Source of the DNA: Chitinophaga pinensis
Lineage (GTDB): Bacteria; Bacteroidota; Bacteroidia; Chitinophagales; Chitinophagaceae
DNA length: 64,000 nt
Direction of reading: 5' to 3'
NCBI GenBank assembly: GCA_902167325.1
Contig: LR632930.1
Location: 4,464,001-4,528,000, forward strand
Shown here piece by piece: positions 27,401 to 34,778 of this stretch (the first letter of the stretch is position 1; each line of letters starts with the position of its first letter). The notes under the pieces were generated by a model that made no database searches, was not told where the DNA came from, and worked only from the letters and a program-made list of their open reading frames with translations. A program made the position numbers and the translations under genes.

Positions 27401-27721
27401 ACCCACGAATCGGAAAACGAGCACGGCGTTGTTGTCGGGTACGTTAATACTGTACTCGCCATTTACGTTGGTCACAGTACCGGTGGCAGCACCCTTGAGG
27501 GCGATGGTAACACCGGGGAGGCCGCCGCCGGTGCCGTCGGTAACACGGCCGGTGATTTTCCTGTCAAATGCTGCGGCCTCATATGGCGCACGGGCAATGC
27601 CGGTAGTAGCGAAGCCCATCAGCAGACAGGCAGAGAGTGCGGCCGGGACAAGCCCTGTAATGCGCCGAACCGTCTGGTTGCAGCCATGGGGCCGCAATGA
27701 TTTCGATGGATGGAATAGCAT
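24443..27721 (-). CDS. SusC/RagA TonB-dependent transporter, PUL B
   Basis: This encodes a 1092-residue TonB-dependent outer-membrane transporter of the SusC class. It has an N-terminal carboxypeptidase-regulatory-like domain (GRVTDGTGGGLPGVTIALKG), the SusC signature ELVVVGYGTQKKVNLTGAI, a plug (SFLKDAATAAVYGSRAGNGV) and a beta-barrel ending in FTIGADIRF. Unlike the PUL A protein it has no STN domain, so it is not expected to signal to an anti-sigma factor. The signal sequence is long and starts with MLFHPSKSLRP, and a downstream start is not obvious. It forms a two-gene unit with SusD. Confidence 0.95.
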   Translation of the reverse strand: MLFHPSKSLRPHGCNQTVRRITGLVPAALSACLLMGFATTGIARAPYEAAAFDRKITGRVTDGTGGGLPGVTIALKGAATGTVTNVNGEYSINVPDNNAVLVFRFVGYDTQEITVGTQAQVNVVLVTASKGLNELVVVGYGTQKKVNLTGAITAVRAEELVNMAPANLSNTLAGRAPGVNVTNTSGLSGSTAGIRIRGAFAEPLYVIDGVVRDKEAFDALEAAEVDQMSFLKDAATAAVYGSRAGNGVVLVTTKKGTASKPVFSFQSNYTTARPTKTLLSDLTTAADELTYQNRVAQFLGTPQPNGQDEFDYFKDKRYNVHDFIWQNPNSHRHSLSVSGGSEKITYYSLLSYRGEQGSYKSLDNSKVNLRSNVTAKVTDAIKVNLNIAANQQNLDRFYWPFTGDDDFDVSDLYRVTFNWPKTFPFYTEADGTPVNHVTDYPVQTPMGSWQAWSVIDQVIGNRYIKTRNRQLNSILGIDIDLGKYVKGLTTKVTGSYLAEDYTRKRFLTYQKNYVWNPKDPDGNRFIPAAPDPNKTNTFTFSSNQPFLDYNLSNWWSYQLNWFVNYNRTFGKHGIDALMVFEQSENGGTIAYSRGENPITAYDQFIAYPADRQFRNASAKDSTGARQSWIGRVNYNFASKYIAEFSFRYDGNTLFPSHSRWGFFPSVSAAWRISEENFFKNAISIFDDLKIRASYGTTGNDLDVNNNRIPVFGFRQRMINGSSYMFGDRLYQGVQPGVTPNPDLTWATSTSYNAGIEFTTLRGRFNGTVDVFMRKEKDILGSRLIRLPDNYGQSLAPENYAARSWRGAELTLEWRDKAADGKISYSVNGNLGYVKDQWDVLDEDAALGPNGLRNFESRIGRSETRIIGLKSQGLIRTQEQLDGLLAKGFKQFGRNPYLGAILFEDIRGNNFAPGPDGKVDANDMQLLSDNATPRVNFGLGLNLSYKNWALQTFFQGVTGYDRVISNQEGAGMRQHGGSVRPYYPIWAGDVWTPETPNAKYPRPVGSNWQESGSVATDFWIRSGAYFRMKMLNLGYNLPKPWVRTIGLTSAQLYFNGTNLFAFSPMNEFHDPEQKNYDSYPLMKTFTIGADIRF

Positions 27722-28445
27722 ATCGGTTTGATTTGTATATAAGCAAAAAAGAGTTGTAAGATGAATGGTTACCCTGCATCAGGGACCCCTTGAGTAGCAT
27801 AGCATAATGGACATTTTTATACACGGGTATATTGCCGCAATCGGTTGCAGGCATGGCTGTGCCGATCGGCGTTATACACGTCGTTTTACAATCTTTTAAA
27901 AGGGTAGATTACCGTAAATGGTTATATACGCGGCCGCTCACTCCGGTTCATGGAAATGATACGCCTCTCTGTCAGACATATGCCTCATACTCCGATCCGA
28001 TTTGTTCCTCTGAAAATGGTAATAATCATTCGCCTGCGCATATTGTCCTATGGCACATAAGCTGATGTTGATTGCTGATTGCCGGGCATACAGCTTCCGC
28101 GGCTAATGCATAACGGTTTGATTCAAGCCTGGTTCACTGCTGTATGTAACGGTAAAAACTAGCTAATTAGGTAGTAATTGTCTGTTAGGTTCATACTTCG
28201 ATTCGATTTGATCCTGTTAATTGATTATTTGCTCTTCTGTAATTGCCTGTTCTGTTTACAGCTGAATGTTCTGCGCTTCACGGGTTTCCTCTCACTGCTG
28301 TGTTTTCAATAAAATGGTCTGATTTGTCCGATTTGAAATTGGTTTTAATTACTGTTCCTTACAAATATATCAGATAAACTTTCTTTTTTTTGTTTTTTTT
28401 AACATCTCTTTTAACAACTATTTTTACTTCTGTAAAATAATAGCA
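27722..28445. other. Upstream region of PUL B, no gene
   Basis: About 720 bp of AT-rich non-coding sequence between the NamZ-like gene terminator and the PUL B SusC start. It must hold the PUL B promoter. A TATATTTG (minus strand, 28369-28362) matches TAnnTTTG, but it is 640 bp from the start codon. I see no repeated operator. A plus-strand frame at 27832-28065 was not accepted. Confidence 0.5.
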
Positions 28446-28467
28446 AAAGGCCCGTTTCCGGGCCTTT
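28446..28467 (-). terminator. Terminator of the NamZ-like gene
   Basis: A perfect 9-bp stem AAAGGCCCG / CGGGCCTTT around a 4-nt loop lies 27 bp after the stop codon at 28495. On the minus strand it runs into TTGCTATTATTTTAC. Confidence 0.75.
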
Positions 28468-28494
28468 GCCTGCAAGTTGGCTGTTATGTATGGT

Positions 28495-29685
28495 TCAAGG
28501 GTACAGGAGATATTGTTTTCTCATTTGTTTGTACTTACGCAGCCCCGGTTCCCAGCTTTTCCGGATCTCGGCTTCGCTCACACCGGCTATTATCTGTTGT
28601 CTGAAGGTGCTTGTGCCGGCGAGGAATTCTATACTGCCTATTGCAGGGCTATAACTCCTGTCGAAGAACTGCGCCTTGTTGGGATAAGCTTTATACATTT
28701 CAATCATCCAGCTGATATTGATCTGCCCGCGTTTGCGCCAGGGGGTGATATCGAACGTGCGGAGATCGAGTCCATAGCAGGTCTGATCCTTATGTAGCGG
28801 CGTTTCGCTTTTGCCGGGGATGCTTTTGGGCGTGAAGGTGAAATCATACTTCCCCTTCAGCGCGGGCGCTCCCAGTACTGTAAAAGGCATCATCGTGCCA
28901 CGGCCCTGGCTTACGATTGTTCCTTCGAAAAGGCACAGGGAAGGGTACAATACGATCGATTCTGCGGTATTGAGGTTGGGCGATGGCGCTACGGGCAGTA
29001 CGTAATCCATATCATGCCGGTAGTTCTTTACGGTGATCACTTTGATGTTGCACTTCTTCTTGTTACGCATCCAGCCCTGCCCGTTGATCATACGGGCAAA
29101 TTCACCGATGGTCATGCCATGGGTGATGGGAACGGGATACCGCCCAATGCCTGATTCATGCTTCATATCCAGCACCGGCCCGTCTACGAACCCGTTGGGA
29201 TTAGGCCTGTCGAGGATAATGAGGGGCTTGCCGGCGTCGGCACAGGCTTCCATAATCTCGCGGAGGGTATTGATGAGGGTATAGAAACGGCAGCCTACAT
29301 CCTGCAGGTCAAACACCATCACATCAATGGCCGCCATCTGCGCGGGAGTAGGCTTGCGGCGGTTACCGTAAAGGGATACGATGGGGATACCGGTTTGCGG
29401 ATCGATCTCATCTGCTACCTCTGCCCCATTGCTGGCGTTGTTGCGGAAACCATGCTCAGGTCCGAAGATGGTTTTGATCTTTACACCGAGGGTGAGCAGA
29501 CTGTCTACGATCGGGGTGCTGCCAATAATGGAAGTAGGATTTACCATCATCCCTACCTTTTTTCCTTTCAGCAGGGGGAGGTATGCCTTCACCTGGTCGG
29601 CCCCGGTAAGGATGGGTTGCTGCGCCCGGGCGCATGGTGCGATAAACAGGCCAATGGCCAGCAAACTTACGATCAATGGTTTCAT
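28495..29685 (-). CDS. namZ: NamZ-like exo-beta-N-acetylmuramidase (DUF1343, GH171)
   Basis: This encodes a 396-residue exported protein of the DUF1343/GH171 family, whose characterised members cut terminal N-acetylmuramic acid from peptidoglycan fragments. The family signature runs through GKKVGMMVNPTSI near residue 40, IFGPEHGFRNNASNGAEV, LDRPNPNG, and SPNLNTAESIVLYPSLCLFE. A signal peptide (MKPLIVSLLAIGLFIAPCAR) fixes the ATG at 29685. Longer in-frame starts at 29793 and 29706 lie before or at the expected transcription start and were rejected. The role is probably recycling or foraging of cell-wall muropeptides in the periplasm. It is separated from its neighbours by terminators on both sides. 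Confidence 0.9.
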   Translation of the reverse strand: MKPLIVSLLAIGLFIAPCARAQQPILTGADQVKAYLPLLKGKKVGMMVNPTSIIGSTPIVDSLLTLGVKIKTIFGPEHGFRNNASNGAEVADEIDPQTGIPIVSLYGNRRKPTPAQMAAIDVMVFDLQDVGCRFYTLINTLREIMEACADAGKPLIILDRPNPNGFVDGPVLDMKHESGIGRYPVPITHGMTIGEFARMINGQGWMRNKKKCNIKVITVKNYRHDMDYVLPVAPSPNLNTAESIVLYPSLCLFEGTIVSQGRGTMMPFTVLGAPALKGKYDFTFTPKSIPGKSETPLHKDQTCYGLDLRTFDITPWRKRGQINISWMIEMYKAYPNKAQFFDRSYSPAIGSIEFLAGTSTFRQQIIAGVSEAEIRKSWEPGLRKYKQMRKQYLLYP

Positions 29686-29711
29686 ACGGTTGTATTCTCT
29701 TTCCATAAAGA

Positions 29712-29719
29712 CAAACTTA
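29712..29719 (-). promoter_or_regulatory. TAnnTTTG-type -7 element for the NamZ-like gene
   Basis: The minus strand reads TAAGTTTG, an exact match to the Bacteroidota -7 consensus, 26 bp before the ATG at 29685. No clear -33 TTG is present at the usual distance. Its position supports the ATG at 29685 over longer starts. Confidence 0.45.
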
Positions 29720-29756
29720 ATGCCTCCTGCCGTTATTTCGCTGTTAAATGAAACAA

Positions 29757-29790
29757 AAAGGGCGCCCCCCTCACAGTGGCGCCCCTTGTA
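29757..29790 (-). terminator. Terminator of the exported helical protein gene
   Basis: An inverted repeat built around GGCGCC (AAGGGCGCC and GGCGCCCCTT) lies 26 bp after the stop at 29816, and on the minus strand it is followed by CTTTTTGTTTC. Confidence 0.6.
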
Positions 29791-29815
29791 CACATCCGTT
29801 TTGATTGCTACAAAA

Positions 29816-30592
29816 CTAAGGAAGCTCTTTCAGCCAGGACTCTGCGTAAGCGCGGGCGGCTTTTATGGTTTCAGGGCCGGCACGGAAGCACATCTTCCAT
29901 TCCCGGCTCCTCTTTTCCAGTAAGGGATCTTCGAAGATCATTTTATTGCCTTTCTTCACCAGTGCGGCATTGAAGTCGATATCTGATGTAAGCGTCAGGA
30001 AGGATTTCAGGCGCAGCTTCAGCATACCTTCTACCGTTCCGGGATAGGTTTGTTCGAACTTAGCCAGCTCTGCTTTGAATGCGGCGGTAGGCGGGCCGGG
30101 TACAGCACCAACGATCGACTGCACATAGATCTTATGCATTTTATGCTTGGGATCTTTCAGGGCGTCGAGGAGGTCTTTCATGGCTTTGAGTGCGGCAGCA
30201 TAGCCTTCTTTGTTTTCCGGCTCGGCAGTCCTGTGGATCTCTTCCATATCCTTGTAATCCTTCTCGCTCTTTTTGATGGTGGCTCTCAGCTTGCCGTTCG
30301 CATCTTGCGGGGCCTCTTTCTCCCACCCTTCCACGTAAGCTTCCTTGTATTCCGGAGACATAACGTATGCCTTGATGTAATCGCCCATTTCCTTCACAGC
30401 AGCGGCCCGTTCGCCGGCAGGGATCTGTTTGGCTTTGTACATGGCGATGAGATCGAGCTTACCGGTGTACATTCCGCGGGAAATGGATTTCTGTGCGTCT
30501 TCATCAGAAACGCCTAACCGGGAAATGATGGTATTGGTGGTGAAGGCCACGAGGCCTACCGTTAATGTTGCGATGATAATTTTTTTCAGCAT
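29816..30592 (-). CDS. Exported alpha-helical protein, unknown family
   Basis: This encodes a 258-residue protein I do not recognise. An N-terminal hydrophobic segment (about residues 3-23, KKIIIATLTVGLVAFTTNTI) looks like a signal peptide or anchor. The rest is highly charged, Lys/Glu-rich and almost entirely helical, with stretches such as AAVKEMGDYIKAYVMSPEYK and ALKAMKDLLDALKDPKHKMH. It has a single cysteine near the C terminus and no enzyme motif. It lies between the NamZ-like gene and the end of PUL C, with terminators on both sides, so it is likely monocistronic. Confidence 0.75.
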   Translation of the reverse strand: MLKKIIIATLTVGLVAFTTNTIISRLGVSDEDAQKSISRGMYTGKLDLIAMYKAKQIPAGERAAAVKEMGDYIKAYVMSPEYKEAYVEGWEKEAPQDANGKLRATIKKSEKDYKDMEEIHRTAEPENKEGYAAALKAMKDLLDALKDPKHKMHKIYVQSIVGAVPGPPTAAFKAELAKFEQTYPGTVEGMLKLRLKSFLTLTSDIDFNAALVKKGNKMIFEDPLLEKRSREWKMCFRAGPETIKAARAYAESWLKELP

Positions 30593-30716
30593 GGCGATTT
30601 ATGTTAGGGGTTACCAATACCCAAAAGTAGCCACCTGCCTGTATCTGCCATCACGGAAGCGGATAGAATGGGATTTCCGGTGATCGAAATGGCGGAATGC
30701 CCCCTTGAAACGAAAA

Positions 30717-30748
30717 GCCCCCCCAGCCCGTGAGCGGGCCGAGGGGGC
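30717..30748 (-). terminator. Terminator of PUL C
   Basis: A strong GC-rich imperfect stem (GCCCCCTCGGCCCGC with its partner across a TCAC loop) is followed on the minus strand by TTTTCGTTTC. It lies about 37 bp after the GH99-like stop and should end the PUL C transcript. Confidence 0.8.
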
Positions 30749-30785
30749 ATATATACGTGTGTAACACCAGGAAAGAGATGTGCCG

Positions 30786-32108
30786 CTAAGGGCGTACCGG
30801 CTTCGTTGCTCCAAAGCCTCCTTCACCACGGAACCAGCGGCCTGCCTGGCCGGTGAGCCAGAGGTAGTAATCGCTGGCCAGTTCGGGATCGAGGCCAATG
30901 AAGCGCCGGTCGCCATGCAGAGGCAACTCCCCTTCCCTGGCGCATTTATAAATGGCAGTACCTTCGTCTATTTCATCAAACATGGCCACGTACAGGGAAC
31001 GTGCGCCGGAGATCTTTGCTCCGGCCACCTGTTGCCAGAGAAAGTCGCCCTTCAGTCGCGGGATGCTGTTGTATTGCCCGGGGTCGTTCTTCAGGTTACC
31101 CCAGCTGAAGCCGGGGAAAGCCAGCGGCACGTAGGTAACATTGTTGGTTTTACACCACTGTATATCTGCCGCCAGCTCCACACCTGCCACCTGTGCGTAG
31201 TTACCGCTGCTGTAGCGGCCTACGGCCCAGGGCAATACGATGTCGCACTTTTTGATGAGGGCATGCAGACCGGGATTGTTCTCCGTATCGTTCCGCATAC
31301 TGCGCCAGTAGTATGGCACCCCCAGCATGACGGACACGCGTTTCTCCGGCCCTTTCAGCCTGTCTACCAGCGCATCCACATTAGCGGTGGTATACCTGCG
31401 GTTGTCGTTGAAGCCTACTCCCCAGATCACCACCAGCGGCTTTTTGTTATGCCGCAGGTAAGTGGGGTTGGCTTTGTTGTCGAACAGGTTGAAGATGGTT
31501 TGCAGTTCTTTCCAGTCCTGCTCCAGGTAAGCCACATCTTCGGGCGCACATCCGCTGAGGTCGTACATCACGCAGATGGCGCGGCCGTATTTCTTCGCGG
31601 CTTTGAGGGCGTTTTCCAGCACTTTATTGAAATGCCTTTTGCCTTTTGGGTTGGTGTTCTTCACCTCACCCACGAAGCGTTGCATAAACACCCCGTCTAT
31701 CCCGTAATCCTTCATCCATTTGAAATGGAGGTCTACGGTGGATTCATCGTACGGACTGTACATATACACATCCGATCCGTCAGGGTATTTAAAAGGTGTT
31801 TTATATTTCTGTGTGTATTCAGCCATATCGGGGTAGAAGTCTACCGCCGAACAGCCGGGTTTAAAACCGCCGCAGGAGCCGAGGCCGAGGTGGTACCAGC
31901 CTCTTTCGGAGGCATCCCCTTCGGCGGCAAACCAGCCCTGGTAGCCTGCCATCACGAGGTTATCGTATGCGGTGTAAAGGCATCCGGTTTCGTCGTACAC
32001 GATTTCCTTTACGGGTGGCGGTGGTGGTGGTTCCTGGCCACGGGAGCCGCCGTTTTTTGAGCAGCTCATGGCGATGAGTACGAGCGCGGATAAAAGAATG
32101 GTTTTCAT
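30786..32108 (-). CDS. GH99-like (GH71/GH99) alpha-mannan-active lipoprotein
   Basis: This encodes a 440-residue lipoprotein (lipobox ending at Cys16, IAMSC) with a proline-rich linker and a (beta/alpha)8-type domain. GH99-like features are NLVMAGYQGWFAAEGD near residue 50, MYSPYDESTVDLHFKWMKDY near 116, GIDGVFMQRF, and the active-site-like segment FDEIDEGT with E379 and E382. GH99 endo-mannosidases and endo-mannanases carry a comparable pair of glutamates in an EWHEGT context. Action on internal alpha-mannosidic bonds is the likely function, but the exact bond is uncertain. It is the last gene of PUL C, 57 bp after the DUF3823 gene. Confidence 0.8.
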   Translation of the reverse strand: MKTILLSALVLIAMSCSKNGGSRGQEPPPPPPVKEIVYDETGCLYTAYDNLVMAGYQGWFAAEGDASERGWYHLGLGSCGGFKPGCSAVDFYPDMAEYTQKYKTPFKYPDGSDVYMYSPYDESTVDLHFKWMKDYGIDGVFMQRFVGEVKNTNPKGKRHFNKVLENALKAAKKYGRAICVMYDLSGCAPEDVAYLEQDWKELQTIFNLFDNKANPTYLRHNKKPLVVIWGVGFNDNRRYTTANVDALVDRLKGPEKRVSVMLGVPYYWRSMRNDTENNPGLHALIKKCDIVLPWAVGRYSSGNYAQVAGVELAADIQWCKTNNVTYVPLAFPGFSWGNLKNDPGQYNSIPRLKGDFLWQQVAGAKISGARSLYVAMFDEIDEGTAIYKCAREGELPLHGDRRFIGLDPELASDYYLWLTGQAGRWFRGEGGFGATKPVRP

Positions 32109-32165
32109 ATGTGATGCTGAAGCGATGCATGCCTGCGGAGACGAGTGCCTCCGCAGGCAAAAGGT

Positions 32166-32855
32166 TTACAGATCAAAAGCCACGGCTTTCGCATAATTGG
32201 GTTTGGATTCAGTAGCGTCTATCAGCGCACCGATGCGGAAGTAATACGTTTTACCCGGCTTCAGGATATCCCGGATGTTGGGAGCCTGCAGATCGATGGT
32301 GAGCGTATATACATGTGCAGGATCGGTAACGGCATTGATATCCTGCTCCGCCGCCGTGAGGCGCAATGGCTCTCCTACGCGGAAATCGCTGTGGGCATAC
32401 AACCCTATTTTGCGGACATTGTTAGTTACCTGCTGTTGCAGTGTGAAGGTGGCCGTTACAATGTTACCGGCTCGTGTGATGGAAGGGTTTACGATCCGGA
32501 TGTAAGGCGTAACGCTGAAATCCAGCTGGGTACGCCCGGCAATACGCACATCCTGCGGCTCTACGGGGATGAAGTTGCCACGCACGGGCGCTACGGAGTA
32601 ACTATTTTCAAACAGCAGCGCATTTTCATATGCACCGTCTACTTTAAAAATGAGCCACTGGGGCTGCACGTTTTCCCATCCGTGTTCTTTGATCTCCACT
32701 ACAGACCCGCGGATGATATCCTGCTCCAGCAACGTTTTGGTACCGGCATCGTAGATGTTGCCGTAGAGCGTGGCCGTTGGTCCGTCGTAGTTATCTTTTT
32801 TGCAGGCGGAGAATGCGATGAGCAGCATGCCTAAAATATAAGCGGTTCTTTTCAT
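32166..32855 (-). CDS. DUF3823-type PUL lipoprotein
   Basis: This encodes a 229-residue lipoprotein (Cys18 in LIAFSAC). An N-terminal domain (about 25-120) resembles the carboxypeptidase-regulatory or DUF3823 fold: ATLYGNIYDAGTKTLLEQDI, then FKVDGAYENALLFENSYSV. The C-terminal domain is fibronectin-type-III-like (NIVTATFTLQQQVTN, TYYFRIGALIDA). DUF3823 proteins are encoded next to SusD and probably bind glycan or brace the surface complex. It starts 19 bp after the SusD stop, in PUL C. Confidence 0.85.
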   Translation of the reverse strand: MKRTAYILGMLLIAFSACKKDNYDGPTATLYGNIYDAGTKTLLEQDIIRGSVVEIKEHGWENVQPQWLIFKVDGAYENALLFENSYSVAPVRGNFIPVEPQDVRIAGRTQLDFSVTPYIRIVNPSITRAGNIVTATFTLQQQVTNNVRKIGLYAHSDFRVGEPLRLTAAEQDINAVTDPAHVYTLTIDLQAPNIRDILKPGKTYYFRIGALIDATESKPNYAKAVAFDL

Positions 32856-32874
32856 AATCTTAGTTTTTTACTGA

Positions 32875-34767
32875 TCAATACTGCGGGTTTTGTACCAGTC
32901 CGTTCCCCGCAATACCGGGGATGTAACGGTAATACGAGCGCTCTGCGAATGTTTTCGGATTGCTGTTGGGCACTACTACCCGAACGAAGATGAACTTGGT
33001 GGAAGGCAGTGCGCGGAGGTCCTGCAGGGGCAGGATGGAATGCAGCAGGCGGTTGTTGAATTCGGTATGGAACTCGCGGCGGCGGATGAGATCCCAGAAG
33101 CGTTTGTTCTCGAAAGCCAGCTCCACTCTCCTTTCGCGCTGTACCGCGGCAGCTGTGAGTGGGATAGCAGTTGTGTGTGCGGCACGGCGGCGGATATCGT
33201 TCAATGCTTTGGCGGCTTCTGCAACATTACCCGTACCGCTTTCCACTACTGCTTCTGCATAGTTAAGCAGCACTTCCGCATACCGGAACTCGATGAAATC
33301 GGTGGTGCTCTGGTTCCAGCCTGCCATAACAGGTGCGTTCTGGTTCATGAACTTTTTGAAGGAGAAGCCCGTGCGGGTATTGTTTCCTCCATAGGAATCG
33401 AACCCTGAGTACTGCGAGGTGTTAGCTGCACCATAGGTGTAATAGGTGATACCGTTAATCGTAGTTTCCGCTTTGGTGCGGATCACGGCCTGTCCGTTTG
33501 GCTGTACATAACCCGCCTGAATAATTATAGGCGTGCCTTTCCATCCCGTTCCGGGGAGGATGGCCGTGCCCCAGAGGCGTGCGTCTCTCCCTTTGAAAAT
33601 ATCGTTCGGAGAATCGAACTGCAGGTAGTGGAGAGCTGGATTGAAACCGCCATAGTCCGTCACATCCCCTTCGGTAGTGGTTACCACGGGCGATGCCAGG
33701 CCCGGCCTGTCGTACCGCTCGTAGGTATCTACCAGATCCAGCGTGGGGTTCATGCGGCCGGGGTGCGGCCATCCGTTGGCAGATTGCGCGGGTTGAAACC
33801 AGATATCATAGTTATGGCCGGTGAAGTTACCAGGCAGCGTGAACCCTTTGATGAGAATGGTTTCCTTATCGCCACCGTTAGGGTTCTGAAACAACATGCG
33901 GTAGTTTTCCGCAGCTTCTTCCGGAGATGCCGGTGTGGCTCCGTACAGTGCGAATGCGCCTGATTGCATGATGAGTTCGCTGGCCTGGATGCAGGCGGTG
34001 TAATATCCTGCGGCATCGGCGGCCGTCATCCCCACCAGTTTATCCGTTACCGCATTCCCCGACATGGGTGCGCGGTTCCAGAATTTGGCTACTGATGCGG
34101 CATGCAGGGCAGCGCGGGATTTTAAAGCGGCAGCGGTGTACTTTGTAGCCCTGCGGTTCTTCCCATCTCCCGGTTCGAGGTTAGTGATAGCCTGATCGCA
34201 GAGTTCCATCACATAATCCCATGTAGCCTTTTCGGTACTGCGGGGCACTTTAAGGGCCTCCACATCGCCGGTGTATTGCTGGGTAGCTTTAATGAGCGGA
34301 ACGCCGCCGTAACGCTTCGCCAGTGCGAAATAAGCGTATGCTTTGATGAATGCGCTTTCACCCGTCAGCTTTTTGCGCTCGGTTTCGATGATATCCAAAG
34401 TTGGAATGGCATCAATAAGCAGGTTCACATCACGGATGAGCTTGTAGCCCTGATCCCACCAATGGAAATCACCATCACCCACGAAGTCGCCGAACTCGGA
34501 ATGCACGGCTTCGTCGGTAACCATGGCGGGTGCAAAGCCACCGTTATTGGGATCCTGATGGTTCTGATTGAAGCCGGCACGGAAGAACGCGAAATCCTCC
34601 ACAGGCAGCTGGTAGTATAAGTTGGCCATGTACAGTTTCACGCCTTCGGGATCACCGAAGAGGTCTTTGGCCAGGATCTTGTCGGTAGGCTTGAGATCCA
34701 GTACGGACTTGCAGCTGAAGAGCAGCACGACCATCAGGCATGTCAATATTTTATGGTAAGTCTGCAT
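32875..34767 (-). CDS. SusD/RagB outer-membrane lipoprotein, PUL C
   Basis: This encodes a 630-residue SusD-family lipoprotein, long for the family. The signal peptide ends in MVVLLFSC with lipidated Cys19. The TPR-like core shows ESAFIKAYAYFALAKRYGGV, and the C terminus has EFRYAEVLLNYAEAVVESG, VQRERRVELAFENKRFWDLI, and the terminal NGLVQNPQY. Glycine- and asparagine-rich insertions lie in the middle, which may shape the glycan site. It starts 11 bp after the SusC stop. By context it binds mannan-derived oligosaccharides. Confidence 0.95.
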   Translation of the reverse strand: MQTYHKILTCLMVVLLFSCKSVLDLKPTDKILAKDLFGDPEGVKLYMANLYYQLPVEDFAFFRAGFNQNHQDPNNGGFAPAMVTDEAVHSEFGDFVGDGDFHWWDQGYKLIRDVNLLIDAIPTLDIIETERKKLTGESAFIKAYAYFALAKRYGGVPLIKATQQYTGDVEALKVPRSTEKATWDYVMELCDQAITNLEPGDGKNRRATKYTAAALKSRAALHAASVAKFWNRAPMSGNAVTDKLVGMTAADAAGYYTACIQASELIMQSGAFALYGATPASPEEAAENYRMLFQNPNGGDKETILIKGFTLPGNFTGHNYDIWFQPAQSANGWPHPGRMNPTLDLVDTYERYDRPGLASPVVTTTEGDVTDYGGFNPALHYLQFDSPNDIFKGRDARLWGTAILPGTGWKGTPIIIQAGYVQPNGQAVIRTKAETTINGITYYTYGAANTSQYSGFDSYGGNNTRTGFSFKKFMNQNAPVMAGWNQSTTDFIEFRYAEVLLNYAEAVVESGTGNVAEAAKALNDIRRRAAHTTAIPLTAAAVQRERRVELAFENKRFWDLIRRREFHTEFNNRLLHSILPLQDLRALPSTKFIFVRVVVPNSNPKTFAERSYYRYIPGIAGNGLVQNPQY

Positions 34768-34778
34768 AAAGTCCTGTT

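Noticed and set aside
27832..28065. 77-codon frame upstream of PUL B
   Set aside because: It has no motif, no ribosome-binding site and a composition like the surrounding non-coding DNA.
30780..32060. 426-codon plus-strand open frame
   Set aside because: It lies opposite the GH99-like lipoprotein gene, which has a signal peptide and family motifs; the antisense product has none.
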